A stretch of DNA of 64,000 bases from Haladaptatus cibarius D43 (lineage in GTDB: Archaea > Halobacteriota > Halobacteria > Halobacteriales > Haladaptataceae). The notes under the pieces are model-generated. The model was not told where the DNA came from. It ran no database searches and saw nothing but the letters and a program-made list of their open reading frames with translations. The stretch lies in the NCBI RefSeq assembly GCF_000710615.1, contig NZ_JDTH01000010.1, forward strand, positions 1 through 64,000, given 5' to 3'. Every line of letters begins with the position of its first letter. Positions within the stretch are counted from its first letter, which is position 1. The translations under genes and the position numbers were made by a program. This document shows, piece by piece, positions 1 to 9,451 of this stretch.

Positions 1-102
1 CGGGTCATTTATCCGAGCATTAATGGCTAGAGCTTATGTAGTTATACTCAAAAGTACAATCATTGCCACTGAAATTACCACAAACAGCATGGGAGGTGAT
101 GT

Positions 103-927
103 GTGAAGATGCGCTTATTGGTTGACTTGGTTGCACAAGCTGACGCTGCACCAGATACGAACTATCACGATAAGATTCGCGGTCGAATATGGCGTTCCCT
201 CCGAGGAACGAAGTTCGATGATGAACACGGGAACGGTAAACCACTCGGGTTTTCATACTCGAATATCTTCCCCTGGGGGTCGATGACAGCAGGAGATAAA
301 CGCCAGTTCCTCCTCGCGTCGACCCGGGAGGATCTTCTCGCGGCAATCGCGAAGGATTTCCGCGACAACAGGGAGTTCAACATTGGCGACCGACCCTTCG
401 AGATTGAAGACTTGCGGGCACTCGATGTCGATGTCGGCGAACCGGGAACACGAGGTGTTATCGAGACCGCAACCGGTGTCGTTGTCCGGTTGTATGATCA
501 CCACCGCGAAGAGTACGGTATCGACGGCGAAGGTCACGACGGAACGCCGACGTACTGGCAACCCGAACACACGATCGAACCGTTCCGAGACGCAATCGTC
601 GATAATCTCCAAGAGAAACACGACCGCTTTGCGCCGGAATATCGTCCCGGCCCCGCGGAGGTCGATGGCTCATTGTTCGAGGGCTATGACTTCCTCAAGA
701 CATACGCACTTCCGGTAACGGTTACGACGGGAACAGAAATCGAGATAGTGGTGAGCAAATGGCGATTCGATTATCGCGTGCGTAATGACACACACAGACA
801 TCATCTCAATCTGGCGCTCAACACCGGTATCGGCGGTCGGAACGGTCTTGGATTCGGATTCGTAAACATCGTCGAGAAAACGACGCCGGACAGAAGCGAA
901 TTGGAGGGAGAGAATGCTTTCGCCTGA
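103..927 (+). CDS. cas6: Cas6 crRNA endoribonuclease (type I-B)
   Basis: Processes the CRISPR transcript by cutting within each repeat to give crRNAs. The protein is 274 aa from the GTG at 103; an ATG at 109 is an alternative start. A strong ribosome-binding site (GGAGGTGAT, 92-100) lies close upstream and fits the ATG slightly better. The C-terminus has the glycine-rich loop GIGGRNGLGFGF typical of Cas6, and the N-terminal part has a Tyr-His pair (about 21-22) and a His at about 42, in the region where haloarchaeal Cas6 keeps its catalytic His. It is the first gene of the cas operon and overlaps cas8b by 14 nt. The identity rests on the G-loop, length and position. No disruption is seen. Confidence 0.93.
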   Translation: MKMRLLVDLVAQADAAPDTNYHDKIRGRIWRSLRGTKFDDEHGNGKPLGFSYSNIFPWGSMTAGDKRQFLLASTREDLLAAIAKDFRDNREFNIGDRPFEIEDLRALDVDVGEPGTRGVIETATGVVVRLYDHHREEYGIDGEGHDGTPTYWQPEHTIEPFRDAIVDNLQEKHDRFAPEYRPGPAEVDGSLFEGYDFLKTYALPVTVTTGTEIEIVVSKWRFDYRVRNDTHRHHLNLALNTGIGGRNGLGFGFVNIVEKTTPDRSELEGENAFA

Positions 928-3028
928 GGAGTTCGAAAAGCAGTATCCCGAAAACGAACTGGCCGAAGAACTCCCCGACAAGCCGATTTCCTCGCTTCGG
1001 GACATCCAGTACCTGTACGGTAAGCTTTACACCCTCGCAACCGCAGGTGGCGGGAAGTACGCGTCCTATCTCACCCCGGATTCGGCTCGCGATTTCGTGG
1101 ACGAAGAAGATAGTCTCGTCGTCGTCCGAATCGACGTCTCGGGAGACGAACCGCGATTGGAAACCAGCGACCGGCGTGGCCCCGTGTGGATTACGAAGTA
1201 CACGAAAGAGCTAATCCCGAAGGTTGCACACTGTAAATACCCCGCGGCACGGGGTATCGACCACAGTGTCTCCCATCAGGCGGGCAAGAACAGCGACCCA
1301 GAAAAGCTCGCCCGATACGCGACGGAACGACTGACGAAATGGGCGACGGACGACGTGGTACAGTCGGTTGCCGACGAGCACGAAGATGGCTGGATTATCG
1401 ACGCACTCGCCGACCTCGGAGCGGACGAATCAGTTCTCGACACCATCGAGGAGAGCGTTACCACGCAACTCGAAGGCTCGACTTCGGCACTGTTGACGGT
1501 ACAGGTAAAAACAGAACCTGACGGTGAATACCAGTGGCCGGGCGACGCCGACCTCGACGTGTTCATGGCCGGAATGCGCCGTCGAAAACTGTCAAAACTA
1601 GTCTCGAAGGGACAGGCGTCTGATTCGTCGGGCGAAGCGACCGACCTCGTGACTGGTGACCGAACTCGAACCGTGGGAACAGCGGAAGACCCGCTGAACT
1701 ACTTCCTCGGCAAACAACTGGAGAAATTCCCCGGACTCGACCCAAATGAAGCGTGGCGAACGCATCCGATTTCGGAGGACGCTGCGATTACGCTCATGAA
1801 CGCAGAGACGTTTGTTGACGCTTGTACGTACCGAACATTCGGCGCGAACGTCTACTACCTGCCATACTTCTTCGGTACTCCGAAACCAGAGAAGACGTAC
1901 TCTCTGTACGGAATGTTGTACGATGTCGCAACTGCAAGCGATACATCGGAACGCCTCACACCCGTTGAGCACGTCTATCGAAAGCGAGAGACCGAACCTA
2001 TCGAAGACCGACTTCGATTCTACATCTCGGCGATAATGCCGCATCAGATGTCGCGGTACGACGTGTTCGGTGAAACGATGAATGGTCTGATTCAGTACCC
2101 GGCTAGCCTTCAAAGTGCACACCGAACGATACTGAAAACGACAGTATTCCGCGATAGCAGGGAGCGAACCGCCGCACTACCCACCCACGAGAATTGGTCA
2201 CTGCTCGTTGGAGAAGACTTTCTCGGAACAGTCGCCTCAGGATGGTACTTCTTACAGACTTTTCCTGAAGGAGACGACGACACGCATGCGAGTGCGGACG
2301 ACCGTCGAATTCAGGCACTCGTGGCCGTCCTTTCCGGAGAGGCAATACCCGTCTCGATGCTCTTAGAAGCGTATGTAGAGCGGATTATCGATGAGAGCCG
2401 AGACGACGAAAACGGATTTCCCGGCCTTCGAGTCGCCGCTCAGTACGCGCAGCTCTGTGCGCTCGCACACGCCGACCACGATTTCCTCGAAGTCAGAGAC
2501 GAGAACGACACACTACAGCAGATTACGAACCCACCAACCTACAAATCACGAACTATGAAATCAGGACGAGAAATAGCCATTCCAGACGGCGGATTCGCTG
2601 GAGAAGAGAAAATAGAAACGTTCATCGAAGACACACCTGCGCTTGCCGAGAACGACGAGCGATGTGCCTCGTTCCTCCTCGGCGCGCTCGTCGGCGCTGT
2701 CGGTAACTATCAGGAGTACGTACAAGAGCGTTCGACGACACTCGTTGACCAATTCCCGGTAAAAGCAGTCACCCGAAACCGCGTAAAGAAAGTCGCAGAG
2801 GATGCCATCGAGAAGGCCGTTACGTACACGCGCCAAGAAAAAAAGGAGGGGAGAGTCTATCCCGGAACGAAATTCGACTACATCGTCGAACGGCTCCGAA
2901 AGACCATCATCCAACCCGACCCCGACGACTGGACTATCGACACGGACGATCTCCGGTTCTACTACGCTCTTGGCGTCACCTACGGCATGAACGACCGGCC
3001 AGTCAAGACGAACGGTGCAGATAAGTAA
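914..3028 (+). CDS. cas8b: Cas8b, large subunit of type I-B Cascade
   Basis: Large subunit of the interference complex, which in type I systems recognises the PAM and recruits Cas3. The protein is 704 aa, the usual length for haloarchaeal Cas8b (Csh1/TM1802-type). It starts at ATG 914 inside the end of cas6, with GGAGG at 904-908 as ribosome-binding site, so it is translationally coupled to cas6. The family is divergent and I see no short diagnostic motif and no clear four-Cys zinc finger. The call depends on length, acidic haloarchaeal composition and the fixed place between cas6 and cas7. The frame is intact. Confidence 0.9.
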   Translation: MLSPEEFEKQYPENELAEELPDKPISSLRDIQYLYGKLYTLATAGGGKYASYLTPDSARDFVDEEDSLVVVRIDVSGDEPRLETSDRRGPVWITKYTKELIPKVAHCKYPAARGIDHSVSHQAGKNSDPEKLARYATERLTKWATDDVVQSVADEHEDGWIIDALADLGADESVLDTIEESVTTQLEGSTSALLTVQVKTEPDGEYQWPGDADLDVFMAGMRRRKLSKLVSKGQASDSSGEATDLVTGDRTRTVGTAEDPLNYFLGKQLEKFPGLDPNEAWRTHPISEDAAITLMNAETFVDACTYRTFGANVYYLPYFFGTPKPEKTYSLYGMLYDVATASDTSERLTPVEHVYRKRETEPIEDRLRFYISAIMPHQMSRYDVFGETMNGLIQYPASLQSAHRTILKTTVFRDSRERTAALPTHENWSLLVGEDFLGTVASGWYFLQTFPEGDDDTHASADDRRIQALVAVLSGEAIPVSMLLEAYVERIIDESRDDENGFPGLRVAAQYAQLCALAHADHDFLEVRDENDTLQQITNPPTYKSRTMKSGREIAIPDGGFAGEEKIETFIEDTPALAENDERCASFLLGALVGAVGNYQEYVQERSTTLVDQFPVKAVTRNRVKKVAEDAIEKAVTYTRQEKKEGRVYPGTKFDYIVERLRKTIIQPDPDDWTIDTDDLRFYYALGVTYGMNDRPVKTNGADK

Positions 3029-3051
3029 CCCGAAACAACCCAAACATACCA

Positions 3052-4098
3052 ATGACAAACGACACAAACTCCGTCGAGAACCGCTCCGAAATCGTCTTCC
3101 TGTACGACGCCGTGGATGCGAATCCGAACGGAAACCCATTGAGCGGCGCGAATCGGCCACGAATCGACCCGCAAACGCGACAGGCAATCGTCACCGACGT
3201 TCGGTTCAAACGCTACCTTCGCGACCAATTAGATGACGACGGTCACGGAGTGTATATCCGAAACGTCCACGAAGACGGTCAGCAAGCGACGCGCGAAGAC
3301 CTCCTCAAAGCAAGATTGAAAGAGGTCGATTTGGACGAGACGGACGATGAAGACCTCGCAGACGAGGTCTTCGGGACGTTCCTCGACAATAGTTCCGACG
3401 TTCGGTACTTCGGTGCGACGATGAGCGTCGATACCGACCACGAGTACGCAAAGCACCTTCCCAACCACTTTACCGGCCCCGTCCAGTTTTCCCCCGGGAA
3501 GTCGATACACGCTGTCACCGAGAACGAGGAGTACGACAGCCTCACGAGCGTCATCGCAACACAAGACGACAAGGCCCAAGGTGGATTCGACTTGGACGAC
3601 CACCGCATCCAGTACGGACTCATTCGATTCCACGGCCTCGTAGACGAACACGGCGCTGAAGACACGAACCTCACGACCGAAGATATTGAACGACTGGACA
3701 CGCTTTGTTGGCGTGCAATCAAGAACCAGACTATCAGCCGAAGCAAAGTCGGACAGGAACCGCGTCTTTACCTGCGCGTCGAGTACGACACCGACAGTTT
3801 CCATCTCGGCGGTCTGGACAAAGACCTCGAACTTGACGGTGACCGAACGAAACCGGACGACGAACTTCGAAACGTTCGCGACCTCACCCTCTCGGTCGAT
3901 GCACTCATCAGTCGCCTCGAAAAGAACGCGAACCGTATCGAGAGAATCCACGTCGTCGCAAGCGATGTTCTCCCCGTTTCGTACGGCGACGAAGTCGGTG
4001 ACGCCGAACTTCTTTACGAAGCACTCGAAGATGCGCTCGGTACGGAATCGGTTCGCGTCGTGGACGTGTACGAAGAACACCTGGCAACCCTTCCCTGA
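3052..4098 (+). CDS. cas7: Cas7, Cascade backbone subunit (Csh2-type)
   Basis: Backbone subunit that polymerises along the crRNA in the type I-B effector complex. The protein is 348 aa and starts at ATG 3052, 23 nt after cas8b. The N-terminus reads EIVFLYDAVDANPNGNP, which is the first strand and DANPNGNP signature of the Cas7/Csh2 family, followed by the TDVRFKRYLRDQL helix. No frameshift. It lies between cas8b and cas5 as in other haloarchaeal I-B operons. Confidence 0.95.
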   Translation: MTNDTNSVENRSEIVFLYDAVDANPNGNPLSGANRPRIDPQTRQAIVTDVRFKRYLRDQLDDDGHGVYIRNVHEDGQQATREDLLKARLKEVDLDETDDEDLADEVFGTFLDNSSDVRYFGATMSVDTDHEYAKHLPNHFTGPVQFSPGKSIHAVTENEEYDSLTSVIATQDDKAQGGFDLDDHRIQYGLIRFHGLVDEHGAEDTNLTTEDIERLDTLCWRAIKNQTISRSKVGQEPRLYLRVEYDTDSFHLGGLDKDLELDGDRTKPDDELRNVRDLTLSVDALISRLEKNANRIERIHVVASDVLPVSYGDEVGDAELLYEALEDALGTESVRVVDVYEEHLATLP

Positions 4099-4100
4099 CC

Positions 4101-4904
4101 GTGACACAGGATACACTCTCCGCGTGGGACGATCTCCCATCGGACAGCGATAGCGTTCCACCCCGATGTCTCTCGGTTACAGTTCGTGGGCCGTGGGGAC
4201 ACTTTCGGCGTATCGAGGGGAACATCGTCAAGCAAACCTATCGTATTATTCCTCGGACAACAGTTGCAGGTTTGCTCGCCGCCGTCCTCGGAATCGGTCG
4301 AGACGACTACTACGACCTGTTCGCACCGGAGGAGTCGGCAATCGCCATCGAACCCATCGAACCACTTCGAACGGTGAACATGCCGATGAACACACTGTCC
4401 ACCGCAAACGAGGCGATGCAGTCGCTGAACTCGCGTGGAAAGGTGAGCGTGAAGCTTCCCGACCCAACTAAGCTTCGCCAGCAACACAACTACGAAGTGC
4501 TCGTTGACCCCGCCTATCGACTCTACGTCTGGTTCGCGAACGACGACCGTTTCGGGGAGCTAGCGGCGATGTTGGAGGATGGTCGGTCACACTACGTGCC
4601 GAGTTTGGGACTCTCGGAACACCTTGCAGAACTCGATTACCACGGCATCAGTGAAGTCGAAACAGGGCCGACGGAAGGACTCGTTTCGGTCGATTCGGCG
4701 GTGCCAAACGCGGTCGAGCGAGTGATTCCCGAGAAGGAAGCGCGGTGCCAAGTCGAAGAATCACCCGCGTTCATGACCGCCGACGCAGGTGGTCGAACCA
4801 CAACCGGTTTCACCAGCTATGCGTACAACCCCGACGCTGGCCCGCTGACGGTTCGAAATCCCGAAACAGCCATCGTTGACGGGAAGACGGTGATGTTCGT
4901 CTAA
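4101..4904 (+). CDS. cas5: Cas5, Cascade subunit (type I-B)
   Basis: Cas5 caps the 5' handle of the crRNA in the interference complex. The protein is 267 aa from the GTG at 4101, two bases after the cas7 stop. The N-terminal strand CLSVTVRGPWGHFRRIEG and the following TYRIIPRTTVAGLLAAVLG match the RAMP-type Cas5 start (a strand, then a P-[ST]-T-x2-G-[LM] helix). It ends two bases before the cas3 start codon. GTG is the only start that uses the intergenic spacing. Confidence 0.94.
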   Translation: MTQDTLSAWDDLPSDSDSVPPRCLSVTVRGPWGHFRRIEGNIVKQTYRIIPRTTVAGLLAAVLGIGRDDYYDLFAPEESAIAIEPIEPLRTVNMPMNTLSTANEAMQSLNSRGKVSVKLPDPTKLRQQHNYEVLVDPAYRLYVWFANDDRFGELAAMLEDGRSHYVPSLGLSEHLAELDYHGISEVETGPTEGLVSVDSAVPNAVERVIPEKEARCQVEESPAFMTADAGGRTTTGFTSYAYNPDAGPLTVRNPETAIVDGKTVMFV

Positions 4905-4905
4905 T

Positions 4906-7539
4906 ATGTCGTCCGAGTACGAAGAGCGATACTCGCACCCCGAAGAGGATGAAAAATCGGCAGTCTATCTCATCGACCATCTCCAAGACGTTCGGAACCG
5001 AGTTGAGTGGGCTGTTCCGGAAGACGCCGTAACACCGGATGGAGAGTCGCTCGTGGACGTTATGAAGAAACTCGCACTCGTCCACGATTTCGGGAAGGCA
5101 ACGACGTATTTTCAGCAGCACATCGATGTCCTGCCCGGAAAACCAGACTTTCGGCAATTTCGGTATCACGCACCAATCGGTGCATTCGCGGCATACTACG
5201 TTCTCAAAGAGACAGGACATTCGGTACAGACGTGTCTGGCCGGATTCGTTGCGGTAGCGAAACATCACGGTCGACTTCCGGCGGTTACGGAGTACATTTT
5301 CGACCGAACAAAAGATGTATTCGAGAATCGGGATGAAAATAGTGAGTCCGAAGTTCTCGACCCAATCGAGATACAGGTAAACGACATCCATAAAAACGCG
5401 CCTCGGCTCGCAGAATACGTTTTTGTAGAAGCAACTGGGAAAGAAGATTCATGGTTGAAGTTTGCGAAAGCGTGTGTTAATGAAAACTCACTGTTTGAAG
5501 AGGTCGCTCATCACGTCTCGAAAAACGGAGACCGGGCTTTCACGAATCCCGAATTTCTCTCAGACGAGTTCTACGGACTCGTTCTGGAGTGCTGGGGGTC
5601 GCTGGTTCTCGCGGACAAGACGAGTGCCGCAGGTGCGCCGGAAACAAAATCGGTGTACGAGCCGGAAACCCCAGAAATGGAATCACTCGACAGCTACATC
5701 GAAGAAATCGAAGTTCGCTCGAATGCCGACAAGAACGGGAGTCGAACGGAACTGCTCAACTACTATCGCTCTACAGCCCGCGAAGACATACTCGGGAGCG
5801 TTTCCGAATTTGTCGAGAGTGATTCAGATATTGCGACGATTACCCTGCCAACCGGGATGGGTAAGACACTTAGTGGATTGAGCGCCGCACTCGCAATTCG
5901 TGACGCCACGGACGGCGACCGAGTAATCTACGCACTGCCGTTTACGAGCATCATCGATCAAGTCGCAGAAGAGGCCAGAGAGGTGTTTCCCACAGACGGA
6001 GTGGACGGGCTCCTCACAGTCCACCACCACCTCGCTGACACTCGATTTGCTCCGAAAAACGATGTAGACGAAAATAACGAGTACGATTCAGCCGATCTGA
6101 ACGACGACATTGCAGGAATGCTCGGCGAGAGTTGGCGCGGGGGACTCACCGTAACGACGTTCGTGCAGCTGTTTGAAAGTCTTGCGGGCCCACGAAACAC
6201 CCAATCGATGAAGCTCTCGGCGCTTCGTGGTAGCGTCGTCGTCCTCGACGAACCCCAGTCGCTTCCACTCGACTGGTGGAAACTCGTCCCACGACTGGTC
6301 GAAGTGCTCACCGAGCAGTACGGTGCAACCGTGATTGCGATGACCGCAACTCAGCCGGAGTTGTTTGAGAAGGAGATGTCGCTCGTCAGCGACGTAGATC
6401 AGTATTTTTCGGTTGCCGAGCGCGTTCGATACCGGCTTCACGATTCAGTTGAGCGGTTTCTTGCCGGAGGTGAGACGCCACTCGGCTACGAACGTGCGGC
6501 CTGCGAACTCACAGACAAGGTTCGAGATGGAACATCGACCCTCGCAATCTGTAACACTATCGACAGCGCGCGTTGCTTGACAGAGACAGTTACCGACCGC
6601 ATCGAGACGGTAGACATCGCAGAAGAGTACCTCAACGCTCTCGAAGCGGACGTGTCGAATCCAATCGCGCAAACCGTTTTGCGAGTGTGGACTTCGAATG
6701 GGCGTCCCTTCGTTCATCTCTCTACTCGGCTTCGGCCAACGGATCGGTTAGCTCTCATTCGCATCGTCAAAATGCTTCGTGAGAAAGGGGTGCAAGTCGT
6801 CGCAGTAACCACGCAACTCGTCGAGGCTGGCGTTGACCTCAGCTTCGAAGCGGTCTACCGCGACCTCGCACCAGTTGATAGCATCGTTCAGGCCGCTGGT
6901 CGGTGTAACCGGTCGTTTGAACAGGAGTACGGCGATGTTACGGTCTGGTGGCTAGCAGAGCCAGACGAGCAAGAATCCACGCCAGCAGTTGCCGTCTACG
7001 ACAAGGGTGGAGAAACGCTGCTCCCGGTCACTGCTGCAGCACTCGAAGAAGTGAGGGATGGCGGCCAGTTGACGGAAACAGACGTTTCTCGGAGAACGGT
7101 AAAAAGCTATTATGAGCGCCTGCACCACGACAAGGATGTTGGTCGGGCAGAGTATGCAGAGTACGTCGATACCGCCGATGCGGAAGCACTCGGTCAACTC
7201 TCACTTATTGATACCAATCGGAGTATCGACGTAATCGTTTGTCTCTCGAAAGACGACGAAGACCTCGTAGACGAACTTGAAAAAGCGTACAACGACTATG
7301 ACTTCAACCGAGTCAAGGAGTTAGTCGACGAGACGAAACCGCTTCGCGTTTCGATTCCGATTTATGACGATGATTCGAACGAATCTGAGCAAGTCACCAA
7401 CCTCCCGCCGCTTGGAGGCCGAGAGGAGGAAAACGACGTTCGTGTACTTCGGCCGGGAACCTACCAGTTCGAAGAGTACTTCGACGCAACCACCGGATTT
7501 GTCGTCCTCGACCCGAGCGTGGAGGACAGGTTCCTATGA
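4906..7539 (+). CDS. cas3: Cas3 helicase-nuclease
   Basis: The interference nuclease: an HD nuclease domain fused to a superfamily 2 helicase that unwinds and degrades target DNA after Cascade recruits it. The protein is 877 aa. The HD motif is LALVHDFGKA (His-Asp about 60-61), with further His residues at about 71 and 125. The helicase shows Walker A LPTGMGKT (about 313-320), motif II VLDEPQ (about 447) and motif VI QAAGRCNRS (about 663). The start is ATG 4906 and the end overlaps the cas4 start. All key motifs are present, so interference should be functional. Confidence 0.96.
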   Translation: MSSEYEERYSHPEEDEKSAVYLIDHLQDVRNRVEWAVPEDAVTPDGESLVDVMKKLALVHDFGKATTYFQQHIDVLPGKPDFRQFRYHAPIGAFAAYYVLKETGHSVQTCLAGFVAVAKHHGRLPAVTEYIFDRTKDVFENRDENSESEVLDPIEIQVNDIHKNAPRLAEYVFVEATGKEDSWLKFAKACVNENSLFEEVAHHVSKNGDRAFTNPEFLSDEFYGLVLECWGSLVLADKTSAAGAPETKSVYEPETPEMESLDSYIEEIEVRSNADKNGSRTELLNYYRSTAREDILGSVSEFVESDSDIATITLPTGMGKTLSGLSAALAIRDATDGDRVIYALPFTSIIDQVAEEAREVFPTDGVDGLLTVHHHLADTRFAPKNDVDENNEYDSADLNDDIAGMLGESWRGGLTVTTFVQLFESLAGPRNTQSMKLSALRGSVVVLDEPQSLPLDWWKLVPRLVEVLTEQYGATVIAMTATQPELFEKEMSLVSDVDQYFSVAERVRYRLHDSVERFLAGGETPLGYERAACELTDKVRDGTSTLAICNTIDSARCLTETVTDRIETVDIAEEYLNALEADVSNPIAQTVLRVWTSNGRPFVHLSTRLRPTDRLALIRIVKMLREKGVQVVAVTTQLVEAGVDLSFEAVYRDLAPVDSIVQAAGRCNRSFEQEYGDVTVWWLAEPDEQESTPAVAVYDKGGETLLPVTAAALEEVRDGGQLTETDVSRRTVKSYYERLHHDKDVGRAEYAEYVDTADAEALGQLSLIDTNRSIDVIVCLSKDDEDLVDELEKAYNDYDFNRVKELVDETKPLRVSIPIYDDDSNESEQVTNLPPLGGREEENDVRVLRPGTYQFEEYFDATTGFVVLDPSVEDRFL

Positions 7540-8090
7540 CCGACTCCGACCCCGTTGACTTGCTTCTCCAAACTGCTCGGGACGAAGCAGGGCCGGAAGA
7601 GTTCCGAGTGACTGGCGTGATGATGCAGTACTACGTCGTCTGTAAACGGGAGCTCTGGTTTCACAGTCGCCACGTTGAGATCGACCGCGGTAACGCGGCA
7701 GTCGTTCGCGGGACACACGTTGACGAGACTGCGTATGCGGACAAGCGCAAACACGTTTCGATTGATGGTACCATCGCCATCGACGTGTTGGACGATGGAC
7801 GTGTGATGGAAGTCAAACCGTCGTCGTCGCTCGTCGAACCTGCAAAACTACAGTTACTCTACTATCTCTGGTACCTGAAGCACGTCGTCGGTGTAGAAAA
7901 GTCGGGCGTCCTTGCCCATCCAACCGAGCGAAAACGAGAAGGTGTAGAACTCGGTGAAGAGGAATCGGAACAGGTTGAAGATGCGATTCGTGGCGTGTAC
8001 AATGTCGTCACGAGCGATTCACCACCACCGGCAACCGAGAAACCAGTCTGTGAATCGTGCGCGTACCACGATTTCTGTTGGAGTTGTTAA
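7536..8090 (+). CDS. cas4: Cas4 exonuclease, spacer acquisition
   Basis: Cas4 is an iron-sulfur PD-(D/E)XK nuclease that trims prespacers and helps choose PAM and orientation. The protein is 184 aa and starts at ATG 7536, an ATGA overlap with cas3. Cys36 (CKRELWFH) and the three C-terminal cysteines of CESCAYHDFC (172, 175, 181) can hold the Fe-S cluster; a further Cys is the last residue (184). The nuclease core shows H61 (GTHVDE), D83 and E92-V-K94. The frame is intact and one base separates it from cas1. Confidence 0.94.
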   Translation: MTDSDPVDLLLQTARDEAGPEEFRVTGVMMQYYVVCKRELWFHSRHVEIDRGNAAVVRGTHVDETAYADKRKHVSIDGTIAIDVLDDGRVMEVKPSSSLVEPAKLQLLYYLWYLKHVVGVEKSGVLAHPTERKREGVELGEEESEQVEDAIRGVYNVVTSDSPPPATEKPVCESCAYHDFCWSC

Positions 8091-8091
8091 T

Positions 8092-9084
8092 ATGGATAGA
8101 AATTACCACGTATTCAGCGATGGGCGTCTTGAACGGCACAACGACACTGTACGACTCGTCACGCTTGATGATGAGAAAAAATTCCTTCCGATTGAGAAGG
8201 CAGAGGCCGTCTACCTTCACGGGCAGATCGACTACAACACGCGACTCGTCTCATTTCTCAATAAACACGGTGTCGCTCTCCACATCTTTGGCTGGAACGA
8301 CTACTACGCAGGCTCGGTCATGCCAAAGCGGGGGCAAACCTCCGGAACAACGCTAGTCGAGCAGGTTCGCGCATATGACGACCTGGAACACCGCGTTGAC
8401 TTAGCGCGGAAATTCGTCGCTGGAAGTATCCACAATATGCGAACAAACGTCTCGTACTACAACACGCGCGGTCACGACTTCGAGAGTGTTCTCACCACGC
8501 TCGAAGAGACACGCGACCGGCTTGAGGAGACGACCGACGTAGCGGAGACAATGGGTGTCGAAGCAACGGCGCGTCGTGCCTACTATTCGACGTTCGATGA
8601 TATCCTTCCCACTGGATTTGTGTTCGACGGCCGCCGCTACAACCCGCCAGACAATGAGACGAATAGCCTCATCTCGTTTGGAAATTCCCTCGTCTATGCG
8701 AACATTATCTCGGCTATTCGTGCAACGGCGCTCGACCCCGCGGTGAGCTATCTTCACGAACCCGGCGAGCGACGGTACTCACTTGCTCTCGATATCGCGG
8801 ATCTATTTAAGCCCCTTCTCGCTGACCGGGTTATCTTCCGACTTCTCAATCGAAATCAGCTCACGACAGACGATTTCGAAACCGACCTCAATTCGTGTTT
8901 GCTGAACGAACGGGGTCGGGAAACGTTCTCAAAAGAGTTCGAAGAGTCGTTGGAAGAGACGGTCGAACATCCACAGCTCAATCGGAAGGTGAGCTACCAG
9001 TATCTCCTTCGCTTAGAAGCGTACAAACTCAAGAAGCACTTGCTCACAGGGGAAGAGTACGTGCCGTTCAAACGGTGGTGGTGA
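8092..9084 (+). CDS. cas1: Cas1 integrase
   Basis: Metal-dependent integrase that, with Cas2, inserts new spacers at the leader end of the array. I place the start at ATG 8092, right after the cas4 stop, giving 330 aa; the open frame extends further upstream but only through cas4. The C-terminal half carries the catalytic set: Glu in GVEATARRAYY, His in YLHEPGERRYSLALDIAD, and Asp in DIADLFKP. The Cas1 start MDRNYHVFSDGRLERHNDTV is typical. The stop at 9084 is one base before cas2. Confidence 0.96.
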   Translation: MDRNYHVFSDGRLERHNDTVRLVTLDDEKKFLPIEKAEAVYLHGQIDYNTRLVSFLNKHGVALHIFGWNDYYAGSVMPKRGQTSGTTLVEQVRAYDDLEHRVDLARKFVAGSIHNMRTNVSYYNTRGHDFESVLTTLEETRDRLEETTDVAETMGVEATARRAYYSTFDDILPTGFVFDGRRYNPPDNETNSLISFGNSLVYANIISAIRATALDPAVSYLHEPGERRYSLALDIADLFKPLLADRVIFRLLNRNQLTTDDFETDLNSCLLNERGRETFSKEFEESLEETVEHPQLNRKVSYQYLLRLEAYKLKKHLLTGEEYVPFKRWW

Positions 9085-9085
9085 C

Positions 9086-9349
9086 ATGGTCTACGTCATC
9101 GTCGTCTACGATATGCAGGCAGATCGAACACGTCTCATGCTCAATTTCCTTCGGAAGTATCTCACGCATGTCCAGAATTCTGTTTTTGAAGGAGATATTA
9201 CGGAAGGCGATCTCGAAACTATTCAGAATAAGACGCGTGAGACACTCAAGGCCGACGAATCGGCGATTATCTATCGAATGAGTTCGGAGAAGTACGTTGA
9301 CCGAACAGTCGTCGGTGAGGATCCCACCGATGATGCACGATTTCTCTAA
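9086..9349 (+). CDS. cas2: Cas2, adaptation complex subunit
   Basis: Small dimeric ferredoxin-fold protein that bridges two Cas1 dimers in the adaptation complex. The protein is 87 aa with the N-terminal strand MVYVIVVYDMQADRTR, including the conserved Asp after VVY. It ends at the leader of the array, which completes the order cas6-8b-7-5-3-4-1-2. Confidence 0.95.
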   Translation: MVYVIVVYDMQADRTRLMLNFLRKYLTHVQNSVFEGDITEGDLETIQNKTRETLKADESAIIYRMSSEKYVDRTVVGEDPTDDARFL

Positions 9350-9451
9350 ATTTCCGTCGACCCCCCGGGGGTTTGGGGGTTACTGAGGGTCGACGGAAAC
9401 ACCCAAGTGTGAATGGCTTCAAGAGCGACTGAGTGCCCAGAAACGGGTATG
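9350..9451 (+). promoter_or_regulatory. CRISPR leader with long inverted repeat
   Basis: Short stretch of 102 bases between cas2 and the first repeat. It carries a perfect 13-bp inverted repeat (TTTCCGTCGACCC at 9351-9363, complement at 9387-9399) around a 23-base loop rich in C and G runs. Being next to cas2 and at the end opposite the degenerate repeat, this is the leader, so it should hold the array promoter and the site that Cas1-Cas2 recognises. The role of the inverted repeat is inferred. Confidence 0.8.

Noticed and set aside
3229-4161. Long open frame on the - strand opposite cas7
   Set aside because: It lies entirely opposite cas7 and the start of cas5, has no family features and is explained by the codon bias of the coding strand.
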